Source: Fimenecus sp045613685 (GTDB lineage: Bacteria > Bacillota > Clostridia > Oscillospirales > Acutalibacteraceae). From it: a stretch of 7,603 nt of DNA. Below the pieces are notes generated by a model. The model saw only the letters and a program-made list of their open reading frames with translations, did not search any database and was not told where the DNA came from. Numbering within the stretch: position 1 is the first letter of the stretch; the number at the start of each line of letters is the position of its first letter. The position numbers and the translations under genes are program-made. Below, in pieces: positions 1-5,820 of this stretch. The DNA lies in NCBI GenBank assembly GCA_045613685.1, contig JAZLBL010000019.1, forward strand, positions 1 through 7,603, given 5' to 3'.

Positions 1-128
1 GGATTTAAATTTTGAAAAAATGAAAGTATAGAAGAAAAATTTTTATTTAATTAATAAGGCTACTTAAAAAATTATAAAATTGCGAAAAGCAAAAATATAG
101 TAAATTAATATTAATGAACAATCAGGTG

Positions 129-162
129 AAAATAGCGGTAATTTATAAAAATAAGCTATTTT
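129..162 (-). other. Inverted repeat in the leader of the off-window gene
   Basis: The 8-nt arms AAAATAGC (129-136) and GCTATTTT (155-162) are perfectly complementary around an 18-nt AT-rich loop. It lies about 70-100 nt downstream of the expected start of the leftward transcript. No run of U follows directly, so it is not a standard terminator. With only two or three G-C pairs per arm it could also be a chance repeat in AT-rich DNA. Confidence 0.3.
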
Positions 163-187
163 GCCATCAAAAGCCCATATTTCCCGT

Positions 188-238
188 ATTTTGTATAATT
201 TTTCTTCCCCTATTTGATACAAAATATTTATTTTGTAT
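188..238. promoter_or_regulatory. Palindromic operator candidate with an extra half-site
   Basis: A perfect 9-bp inverted repeat, ATACAAAAT (217-225) and ATTTTGTAT (230-238), is separated by 4 bp. The same half-site, ATTTTGTAT, occurs again at 188-196 as part of a 14-nt direct repeat (187-200 and 229-242) whose copies start 42 bp apart, close to four helical turns. The palindrome lies immediately downstream of the -10 box of the leftward promoter and covers its expected start site, the usual place for a repressor operator. The binding protein is not identifiable from the site; it does not match the LexA, Fur, PerR or Rex consensus known to me. AT-rich palindromes can arise by chance, but a third copy at this spacing argues for function. 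Confidence 0.5.
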
Positions 239-239
239 A

Positions 240-268
240 ATTATATAATAAGTTTTCAACTTTGTCAA
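240..268 (-). promoter_or_regulatory. Exact-consensus SigA promoter, reading leftward
   Basis: On the minus strand TTGACA (268-263) is followed after exactly 17 bp by TATAAT (245-240), a full match to the housekeeping sigma-70/SigA consensus in both boxes and spacing. Transcription should start near 233, inside the palindrome at 217-238, and proceed off the left edge. It sits about 60 bp beyond the terminator of the preceding operon, a natural position for a new transcription unit. The spacer carries one copy of GTTGAAAACT and a second copy lies upstream of the -35 box. A promoter this close to consensus usually needs a repressor, which fits the overlapping operator candidate. Confidence 0.75.
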
Positions 269-328
269 CAAAAATTTTAGTTTTCAACAAATAGTTACTT
301 TTTATAATCCCCTTATAAATTCAGGCAT

Positions 329-370
329 AAAAAAATCCACAGAAATTAGATTTATCAATTACTGTGGATT
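329..370 (-). terminator. Intrinsic terminator of the HD-gene operon
   Basis: On the minus strand the arms AATCCACAG (370-362) and CTGTGGATT (342-334) pair over 9 bp. After one T-T mismatch the pairing continues as AATT/AATT inside the loop. The stem runs directly into seven T residues (335-329). It begins 7 bp after the TAA stop of the HD-domain gene, so it is the natural end of the whole leftward operon. Confidence 0.88.
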
Positions 371-376
371 GTATGA

Positions 377-991
377 TTATAAATTATTTATTTTTATATA
401 CCTTTTATTAAATTCATTTTCATTTTTTATTAAAGTTAAAATTTCATTTTTAAAATTATTATATTCTTCATCAACTACGTAATGCTTTGCATAGCCTGAT
501 TTGCCATATTTATCTTTTGTGTGGTTGTAAGCTCTTTCTAGCATTTCATCAACTGTTGAATCAGGATTATGTTTTAATGTATATGAATGAGTTCGTTTTA
601 AAAATTCATTTACATCAGTTGAACGGTCAGCAGAAGAAATTATTTTACCATAAACACTACGCGGAACTGAATTAGATGAAGCTCTGTGGTCTTCTATCCC
701 CTCTTTAATTATTATTCGCTCTTCTTCAGTGAAAAATTGTTTCATATCTTCATTTTGATAAAACATTTCTGCAGATAGTTTTTCGTGGTTATTCTTATCA
801 ATATGATGACCTATATCATGAAACGCCGCAATAGTATAAAGAATATTTAAATCAATATCTTCAAATTGCAAAGAAAATTTCATACAACGGTCAATAACAT
901 ATTGAATGTGTTCAACTCCATGACCTTTTTCATTTTTCGAATATTCAGGGAAAACATTGTTTTCTATGTAATCTATAAGCTTATTATTCAT
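377..991 (-). CDS. HD-domain metal-dependent phosphohydrolase
   Basis: This is a 204-residue cytosolic protein of the HD superfamily, which hydrolyses phosphomonoesters or phosphodiesters, often of nucleotides, using a bound metal. The defining ligands are visible in order: H28 (GHGVEHI), H58-D59 (AAFHDIGHH) and D122 (SSADRSTD). Further histidines at 62, 63, 69 and 102 may serve a second metal, as in two-metal HD enzymes. No signal peptide, membrane segment or regulatory domain is present, and the domain fills the protein. The start at 991 gives an 8-nt overlap with the acetyltransferase stop; an AGGAG lies 16 nt upstream, rather far, so translation is probably coupled. The open frame extends to 1081 but those extra 30 codons lie inside the acetyltransferase and look unlike the family. 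It is the last gene of the operon, with a terminator directly after it. Substrate unknown. Confidence 0.85.
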   Translation of the reverse strand: MNNKLIDYIENNVFPEYSKNEKGHGVEHIQYVIDRCMKFSLQFEDIDLNILYTIAAFHDIGHHIDKNNHEKLSAEMFYQNEDMKQFFTEEERIIIKEGIEDHRASSNSVPRSVYGKIISSADRSTDVNEFLKRTHSYTLKHNPDSTVDEMLERAYNHTKDKYGKSGYAKHYVVDEEYNNFKNEILTLIKNENEFNKRYIKINNL

Positions 992-1448
992 CAATCCAGC
1001 AATACATCTCCTGAGCTTTTGGAATAAATCCAAGTTTTTCATACAAAGCAATTGCTTTGGGGTTATTGGTAAGAACCTCAAGATTTATAAACCTGCAATC
1101 CTTTTCTTTTGCCCAAATCTTTGCAGAATTCATTAAAGCTGTACCATAACCTTTGTTACGATGCTTTTCGGTGATAATAAAATCCATTATGTAGCAGAAC
1201 TTGCCTGGCTTTATAAAGTCAAAATCAGGTCTTTGCTTTGCTTGAAGAAGAATAAATCCAATAATCTCGTTATCATTTTCATAAACAAGAATATCAGAAT
1301 CATCATTTGAAATCATTTTCTCAATGAATTCTTTACTCTGGTCACCTATTTTAATAAAGTTAGGTATCAACTCTGCCATTTCCTTAAATTGTTCACGATA
1401 TAATAATGAAATTGACGGAATATCGTTTAACACAGCTTTTCTAATCAT
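984..1448 (-). CDS. GNAT-family N-acetyltransferase
   Basis: This is a 154-residue protein covering a complete GNAT fold, which transfers an acetyl group from acetyl-CoA to an amine of a small molecule or protein. The acetyl-CoA pyrophosphate loop is seen as R97-N-K-G-Y-G102, preceded by strand YIMDFIITEKH. The C-terminal signature N129-P-K-A-I-A-L-Y-E-K-L-G-F141 is typical of the superfamily. The ATG at 1448 is chosen because AAAGGGA lies 7 nt upstream and because it forms an ATGA overlap with the restored stop of the isomerase frame; a GTG at 1469 would add seven unsupported residues. It sits in the middle of the kinase, isomerase, acetyltransferase, HD run and overlaps the HD gene by 8 nt. 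The substrate cannot be read from the sequence. Confidence 0.9.
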   Translation of the reverse strand: MIRKAVLNDIPSISLLYREQFKEMAELIPNFIKIGDQSKEFIEKMISNDDSDILVYENDNEIIGFILLQAKQRPDFDFIKPGKFCYIMDFIITEKHRNKGYGTALMNSAKIWAKEKDCRFINLEVLTNNPKAIALYEKLGFIPKAQEMYCWIDE

Positions 1449-1591
1449 AATGCATTCCCTTTCAACCACTCAACAGATTGTTTTAATCCATCAATAGTTT
1501 TTGTTTCTAAAACCACACGGCAATTTTGTTCATTGGCAAGTTGGATATATTTTTCTACATTCATTTCGCCTGTACCAAGTGCAAGGTGATT
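1445..1591 (-). pseudogene. Displaced 3' end of the sugar isomerase gene
   Basis: In the -1 frame after the A7 run, 48 codons continue the isomerase without interruption and end in TGA at 1447-1445. They begin NHLALGTGEMNVEKY and contain RVVLETK, where the glutamate (residue 244 of the restored 263-residue protein) is the expected last metal ligand of this TIM-barrel family. The TGA overlaps the acetyltransferase ATG as ATGA, the same arrangement as at the kinase/isomerase junction, showing that this was the original end of the gene. There is no start codon or ribosome site for independent translation, so this segment is made only if the frame is restored. Confidence 0.8.
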
Positions 1592-2235
1592 TTTTTACCT
1601 TTTGCATCGTGCAAGTGAACGTGGTTTAATTGTTCTTTATGTTTTATAATAAATTCTTCGTCTATACCACCTATACCATGATTATGACCAATATCAAAGG
1701 TTAAAGCAAAAGTTTTACTTTCTAAAAGCAATTCAATAGCTTCTTTTTGAAAATTTTCATAGCCGTCACAGTTTTCAATGCAGATTTTAATGTCTGCGTC
1801 TCCTATTGAATTTTCGCATATATTTCTAAAATCAATAATACATTTTAAATATTGTTCTTTGTATTCAGAAAAAAGAAGTACTTTTCTGTTAGGTAAGGTA
1901 AAATATACGCCTTTTGCCATATGCATATTTAAAACCTTAATATCAAGTTGTTTTGCGATTTCAATGGTATCAGCAACGGTTTTTATGTAAGCTTCTACAA
2001 CATAAGAATTGAAATCACATACATTTAGATTTTCGTCAAGGTGAATCGTGTAGTAAATATCATATTTCTTAGCAATACTTTTGAAATAATCAACATTAAT
2101 TTTATCAGGCTGATATTGTGGTAGGTTCATATTTAGTTCAATAAAATCAAGCTCTAATTCTGCACACAACTTCGCACACTCTTCAAGAGTGCTTGTTTCA
2201 ATCAATGTGGGCATACCATAGTTTTGTAATTTCAT
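1561..2235 (-). CDS. Sugar-phosphate isomerase/epimerase, TIM barrel, frameshifted near the C-terminus
   Basis: As read, this encodes 224 residues of the xylose-isomerase-like / AP endonuclease 2 TIM-barrel superfamily, whose members are metal-dependent sugar or sugar-phosphate isomerases and epimerases. Visible active-site motifs are TIHLDE (H65), NMHM (H105), ICIEN (E154), TFDIGHNHG (D181, H184) and HVHLHD (H207, D210). After G213 the frame passes through seven A residues (1596-1590) and yields eleven residues, KKITLHLVQAK, unlike the family. Adding one A gives 50 further residues with the missing ligand E244 and a full length of 263. The truncated form lacks the last barrel strands and helices and is probably inactive. 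The ATG at 2235 overlaps the kinase stop as ATGA. This may be a real mutation, ribosomal or polymerase slippage, or a homopolymer error. The specific sugar is unknown. Confidence 0.85.
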   Translation of the reverse strand: MKLQNYGMPTLIETSTLEECAKLCAELELDFIELNMNLPQYQPDKINVDYFKSIAKKYDIYYTIHLDENLNVCDFNSYVVEAYIKTVADTIEIAKQLDIKVLNMHMAKGVYFTLPNRKVLLFSEYKEQYLKCIIDFRNICENSIGDADIKICIENCDGYENFQKEAIELLLESKTFALTFDIGHNHGIGGIDEEFIIKHKEQLNHVHLHDAKGKKITLHLVQAK

Positions 2236-2726
2236 TCTATCACCTTGTTTATATAATCGTCAGCATCTTCTCGAGATTTGAACACTATTACTTGTTTTTC
2301 ATCTTTGTATTTTTCAAGTAATTCATAGATATATGGTAAAGTTTTTTCAGAAAATTCTTCGATAAATTGTTTAAATTCAGGGTCTAATTCTGTTTCAATC
2401 CACGGCAAGTCATAACGACCTTTACCAATTCTTTCGGTTGCACCTTGAATACAAATCTCTGTTGGTAAATCAAAGAGAAAAACTGTGTCACATTCTTTTA
2501 GTCGCATCTCTATTGTTCTTTTATAATTACCATCGATAATCCACTTATCTTCTCTGAATATTTCCAATATTCTTTTGTCAAATTCTTCTCTTGAAATATG
2601 CGTTTTATCATGCTTGTGCCATATAGCATCAAGATAATACAACGGTAATCCGGTACATTTATTCAGTTTTTCAGCAAAGGTTGTTTTACCGCTACCGGGA
2701 CAACCGATTACAATTACTTTTTTCAT
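2232..2726 (-). CDS. P-loop nucleotide kinase, FlaR / topology-modulation-like
   Basis: This is a 164-residue single-domain P-loop protein of the adenylate-kinase-related group often annotated as DNA topology modulation protein (FlaR-like). Walker A is GCPGSGKTT at residues 8-16 with K14 and T15. The family motifs LDAIW (D33), WIIDGNY (62-68) and DTVFLFDLP, a Walker-B-like strand, follow in the usual order, and the C-terminus resembles the lid and helices of small nucleoside-monophosphate kinases. It probably phosphorylates a small molecule or nucleotide; the topology name is historical and not evidence of a DNA role. The ATG at 2726 has GGTGA 5 nt upstream. A TTG at 2759 is in frame, but its 11 extra codons begin inside the hairpin at 2749-2772 and are rejected. 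The stop overlaps the isomerase start by 4 nt. Confidence 0.85.
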   Translation of the reverse strand: MKKVIVIGCPGSGKTTFAEKLNKCTGLPLYYLDAIWHKHDKTHISREEFDKRILEIFREDKWIIDGNYKRTIEMRLKECDTVFLFDLPTEICIQGATERIGKGRYDLPWIETELDPEFKQFIEEFSEKTLPYIYELLEKYKDEKQVIVFKSREDADDYINKVIE

Positions 2727-2748
2727 AATATTCACCAAAAACAAGTAT

Positions 2749-2772
2749 GGCATCCCCAAATCAGGAGATGCC
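2749..2772 (-). terminator. Intercistronic hairpin, possible weak terminator or attenuator
   Basis: On the minus strand GGCATCTCC (2772-2764) pairs with GGGGATGCC (2757-2749) over 9 bp, including one G-U pair, around a 6-nt loop. The downstream stretch ATACTTGTTTTT is U-rich, but the best U run starts about 7 nt after the stem, so termination would be partial at most. It fills the only real gap in the cluster, between the small protein stop (2784) and the kinase start (2726). It may lower expression of the four downstream genes or protect mRNA ends after processing. Confidence 0.5.
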
Positions 2773-2783
2773 TGAAAATAATA

Positions 2784-2972
2784 TTATTTTGCTAACTTCT
2801 TCGCTACAAAATCAATGCCTTTTTCGGCTGTTTTTGCAAGTTTTTCAGGTGATGCTTTTTTCTTATCTTTTACTGGTTGACCATATTTTTTAGTCATTTT
2901 AGTAGCCCTTGAAAGAACTATTCCCATTGTGGCTGCTGCTCCTAAATATGCAATAAAATAACCTTTTTTCAT
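2784..2972 (-). CDS. Small lysine-rich protein with an N-terminal hydrophobic helix
   Basis: This is a 62-residue protein of unknown function. Residues 5-21 (YFIAYLGAAATMGIVLS) can form one transmembrane or membrane-associated helix preceded by two lysines. The rest is strongly basic, with many lysines and a short amphipathic stretch ending FVAKKLAK. The layout fits a small membrane-anchored protein with a cationic cytoplasmic tail; there is no lipobox and no obvious cleavage site. It is credible as a gene because its ATG at 2972 has GGTGA 6 nt upstream and starts one base after the TAG of the DUF6873-like gene. An alternative in-frame ATG at 2984 would add four residues but lies inside that gene. 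It is followed by a hairpin. No family is recognised. Confidence 0.7.
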   Translation of the reverse strand: MKKGYFIAYLGAAATMGIVLSRATKMTKKYGQPVKDKKKASPEKLAKTAEKGIDFVAKKLAK

Positions 2973-2973
2973 T

Positions 2974-3729
2974 CTAATCACCATATATTTCCATAATCGG
3001 AATAATACTACCTATATCCGTTAAAGGTTTTCCTTTAATTTCAATGTAACTAATATCATTATCATACAAGAATTTTTTAATTTTGTCAAAGTCAGAATGT
3101 AACGATAAATCGCCATTAAATAATAACAAGTTTTTATCTATAAGTCCACAGCATCCACCGATAAAGCCATAATCATATTTATTTATGCGTACGCTACCCT
3201 TTTCTATTAAAAGAGAATTTATATTATCATACTGTGAAACGGCGTTATAGACCGATTTATCGTCAGTTATGATAGTATTACGACTACAAATACATACAGA
3301 ACATTTTGAATAGCCTTGTTTTACAGCAATAATCGGTTTATCAGGTAAAATTTCTGCAATTTCTTCTGTCAAAATCGACTTGTTACAGATAATATAGTCA
3401 CCAATATCTGCAAAATTCAACAAACAATCATTTGGATATGGTGATTGTATATTTTCTATAATAACAGATTTCCCGTTGTTATTTTCTATAAAACTATAAA
3501 GTTCTTTTTGATTTTCATCCACTAAAAATGTTGATTTCCCGACATAATTAGCCAAAATATCTGCATGTTTGCTTACAGGACTGTCTAAAAGCTCGTTTTG
3601 AGTTACAGGCACGACTTTTATTGATAAATCATCAAATAGGCTTTTAAGAGCAAAATCGTCAATATCTGCAAATACTGTTGTGACTTTATTTTCAGGAAGA
3701 TTTGGACTTTTTAAAAATCTGACCTTCAA
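2974..3729 (-). CDS. DUF6873-like protein, possible guanidino-modifying-enzyme fold
   Basis: This is a 251-residue cytosolic protein that I place, from memory of the family pattern, with DUF6873 proteins, thought to share the guanidino-modifying enzyme (arginine deiminase/amidinotransferase) fold. Supporting features are the opening FLKSPNLPEN, the block KQGYSKCSVC (137-146), IITDD (153-157), YGFIGGCCGLID (187-198), LLFNGDLSLH (202-211) and GKPLTDIGSI (233-242). Cysteines 143, 146, 148, 193 and 194 are candidates for metal binding or catalysis. No reaction is known to me. The start is TTG at 3729, within a TTGA overlap with the radA stop and with GAGG 10 nt upstream; no alternative Met lies before residue 246. 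It is transcribed with radA and is followed after one base by the small protein. Confidence 0.75.
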   Translation of the reverse strand: MKVRFLKSPNLPENKVTTVFADIDDFALKSLFDDLSIKVVPVTQNELLDSPVSKHADILANYVGKSTFLVDENQKELYSFIENNNGKSVIIENIQSPYPNDCLLNFADIGDYIICNKSILTEEIAEILPDKPIIAVKQGYSKCSVCICSRNTIITDDKSVYNAVSQYDNINSLLIEKGSVRINKYDYGFIGGCCGLIDKNLLLFNGDLSLHSDFDKIKKFLYDNDISYIEIKGKPLTDIGSIIPIMEIYGD

Positions 3730-5099
3730 TTCATAATCGCCTCAAATGCTTGTCTTATATTTTTTGCAGGTACAATTTCTATTTCATTAAAGATATATTT
3801 AGGTAATTTAGTATAGTTATGATACGGAATAACACTTTTTTCAAAGCCAAGTTTAGCTGCTTCCTTAATTCTCTGTTCACAGGAATTTACAGAGCGTATC
3901 TCCCCCGCTAAACCAATTTCACCGAATGCTAATGTCTTTTCAGGCACCGGGACATCCTTAAGGCTTGAAACAATTGCAAGTGCTATTGATAAATCGGCTG
4001 CAGTTTCGTCAATACGAAGTCCACCAATTACATTTGTATAACAATCCATATTTCCAAGGAAATAACCGCAACGCTTTTCAAGTACTGCTATAAGCATTGC
4101 CATTCTGTTATATTCAATGCCTGTTGCCATTCTTCGTGGATTACCAAAACCACTTGGTGTAACAAGGCTTTGTACTTCTGCAAGAATTGGTCTTGAACCT
4201 TCCATAAGACAAGCGACACAAGTGCCAGACACATTTGTTGGTTGGCCAGAAATGAGCATCATAGACGGATTTTCAACTTCACAAAGACCATTATCAAGCA
4301 TTTCGAAAACGCCAATTTCGTTTGTTGAGCCAAAACGGTTTTTAACTGCTCTTAATATTCTGTATGATGTATTTCTGTCACCTTCGAAATATAAAACACA
4401 GTCAACAATATGCTCAAGGACTTTTGGTCCCGCAATATTTCCGTCTTTATTAACATGACCAACAAGGAAAATCGGAATATTTGATATTTTTGCGGTTCTT
4501 GTAAACAGATTTGTTGATTCTCTAACCTGTGTAACGCTTCCCGGTGATGAATTCAACTCACTTATTTCCATTGTCTGTATAGAGTCTATAATTACAACGT
4601 CAGGCTTTTCAGATTGAATAAATTCACATATATACTGCGAATCAGTTTCACATAAAACAGAAAGATTATCCGTTGAAACAGAAAGTCTTGATGCACGAAG
4701 TTTAATCTGATGTGCAGATTCTTCACCTGAAACATACAATATTTTTAAGCCTTTTCCCAAATATTCACATATCTGTAAAAGGATTGTTGATTTACCGATA
4801 CCAGGGTCACCGCTTAAAAGAACAACAGAGCCTTTTACAAGACCACCACCAAGTACACGGTTTAATTCTTTTAATCCTGTGTTGTATCTGTGACCGGTAT
4901 CTGCAGTTATTTCATTAAGTGGATATGCCTTGCTACGATTAGAACCCACAATACTTCTTTTAGCAGTATCTTTTATGACTGTCTTGATTTCTTCATTAAG
5001 AGTATTCCATTCATTACAGTTTGGACACTGTCCAAGCCAACGTGGTGTTTCATAACCACACTCACTGCAAATATATACTGATTTAGACTTCTGAGCCAT
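3726..5099 (-). CDS. radA: DNA repair protein RadA (Sms)
   Basis: RadA is a RecA-related ATPase that drives branch migration of recombination intermediates and helps repair and transformation. All landmarks are intact over 457 residues, a normal length. A C4 zinc finger uses C11, C14, C25 and C28. Walker A is GDPGIGKST (97-105) and the Walker B strand VVIID is at 168-172. The RadA-specific KNRFG motif is at 253-257. A C-terminal Lon-protease-like domain runs from about 290 to 455 and contains the conserved GGLRIDETAADL and FGEIGLAGEIR segments. The ATG at 5099 has GGAGG 6 nt upstream and overlaps the end of cwlD by 17 nt, so the two are co-transcribed and probably coupled. The stop overlaps the next gene's TTG. 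Nothing looks degraded. Confidence 0.97.
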   Translation of the reverse strand: MAQKSKSVYICSECGYETPRWLGQCPNCNEWNTLNEEIKTVIKDTAKRSIVGSNRSKAYPLNEITADTGHRYNTGLKELNRVLGGGLVKGSVVLLSGDPGIGKSTILLQICEYLGKGLKILYVSGEESAHQIKLRASRLSVSTDNLSVLCETDSQYICEFIQSEKPDVVIIDSIQTMEISELNSSPGSVTQVRESTNLFTRTAKISNIPIFLVGHVNKDGNIAGPKVLEHIVDCVLYFEGDRNTSYRILRAVKNRFGSTNEIGVFEMLDNGLCEVENPSMMLISGQPTNVSGTCVACLMEGSRPILAEVQSLVTPSGFGNPRRMATGIEYNRMAMLIAVLEKRCGYFLGNMDCYTNVIGGLRIDETAADLSIALAIVSSLKDVPVPEKTLAFGEIGLAGEIRSVNSCEQRIKEAAKLGFEKSVIPYHNYTKLPKYIFNEIEIVPAKNIRQAFEAIMN

Positions 5100-5802
5100 T
5101 TTTGACCTCCGAAATATAATAATTTAGAATCCCATTTGTTATTGAAAAAGACATTTGATTTTGATATTTATCGTCTTTTAGTTTTAATAACTCATCATTA
5201 TTTGACATAAATCCACATTCAACCATAATTGCAGGCTTTGTTGCATTGTATATAACGAATACATTTGTACCTGTTTTTTTGATTACTCGTTTGTTATTGG
5301 GCTGTATTAAAGAAATAATCGAGCTTTGAATAAATTCAGCTAAAACAGGACTTTGCTCATCATTTGGCGAATAAAAAGTCTGCGCGCCCCAAATTCTATT
5401 ATCTTCAAATTTGTTTTGATGAATACTGATATACAAACAATTTTCAAATTTATTCATAAGACTTAATCTGTTGCGTAAATCAGAGTTTTTCTTTTGTCTT
5501 AGAGTTTTGGAGTCACTATCGTATATTAGCTTATCAGTTTCTCTAACCATATATGTTTCAAATCCAAATAGTGATAAAACATCATTTGTTTTTTGTGTGA
5601 TATTGAGATTTATATCTTTTTCAACTATGTTATCCTGGACTACTGCTCCCCCATCTTCACCACCATGACCTGCATCAATTATTATTGTTGGTATATCAGT
5701 TATAATAAGATTGTCTGATGACACGTTTCGAGTTTTATCAACAGTTAATATAGTGAAGAGAAAAACAGTTATTAAAATTATCGAGATAATTGATTTGTTC
5801 AT
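5083..5802 (-). CDS. cwlD: N-acetylmuramoyl-L-alanine amidase CwlD (germination/cortex type)
   Basis: This is a 239-residue Amidase_3 zinc enzyme that cuts the amide bond between N-acetylmuramic acid and L-alanine. In Bacillus CwlD strips peptides from spore cortex so that muramic delta-lactam can form, which germination enzymes need. Length (about 237 in B. subtilis) and several blocks match CwlD as I remember it: LYISIHQN, WGAQTFY, NATKPAIMVECGFMSN and KYQNQMSFSITNGILNYY. Zinc ligands are H46 (DAGHGGEDGG), E61 (VEKDI) and H128; the catalytic glutamate is E195. Residues 4-20 form an uncleaved signal anchor, placing the enzyme outside the membrane. The ATG at 5802 has GGGGTGA just upstream; a TTG at 5844 was rejected. 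It is the first gene of its operon and overlaps radA by 17 nt. Confidence 0.88.
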   Translation of the reverse strand: MNKSIISIILITVFLFTILTVDKTRNVSSDNLIITDIPTIIIDAGHGGEDGGAVVQDNIVEKDINLNITQKTNDVLSLFGFETYMVRETDKLIYDSDSKTLRQKKNSDLRNRLSLMNKFENCLYISIHQNKFEDNRIWGAQTFYSPNDEQSPVLAEFIQSSIISLIQPNNKRVIKKTGTNVFVIYNATKPAIMVECGFMSNNDELLKLKDDKYQNQMSFSITNGILNYYISEVKNGSEV

Positions 5803-5820
5803 AAAATCACCCCATAAATA

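Larger units (their letters stand above)
1..376. other. AT-rich non-coding region: terminator plus leftward regulated promoter
   Basis: No convincing coding frame is present on either strand; the ATG codons on the minus strand near 165-175 reach stop codons within a few triplets. What can be seen is the intrinsic terminator of the gene cluster on its right (329-370), an exact-consensus promoter reading leftward (240-268), an inverted repeat over its expected start site (217-238), a further copy of one half-site (188-196), a pair of 10-nt direct repeats (251-260 and 279-288) and a long-loop hairpin (129-162). The leftmost 120 bases are very AT-rich and show nothing further. The region is best read as the boundary between one operon and the 5' leader of the next gene, which lies beyond the left edge. 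Confidence 0.75.

Noticed and set aside
992..1081. A 30-codon N-terminal extension of the HD protein
   Set aside because: It lies wholly within the acetyltransferase gene, is not like the family, and the ATG at 991 gives an HD domain of normal layout.
1449..1469. GTG start for the acetyltransferase
   Set aside because: The ATG at 1448 has a good ribosome site and the ATGA overlap; the seven extra residues are unsupported.
1561..1600. Programmed -1 frameshift as the main explanation of the A7 break
   Set aside because: The run is slippery, but no clear downstream stem or pseudoknot is visible and only one AAA codon re-pairs fully. It stays a possibility, not a call.
2727..2759. TTG start for the P-loop kinase
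   Set aside because: It begins inside the hairpin and has no ribosome site; the ATG at 2726 starts directly at the Rossmann-like first strand.
4117..4458. Plus-strand open frame of 113 codons
   Set aside because: It is antisense to the conserved Lon-like and KNRFG part of radA, has no ribosome site, and resembles no family.
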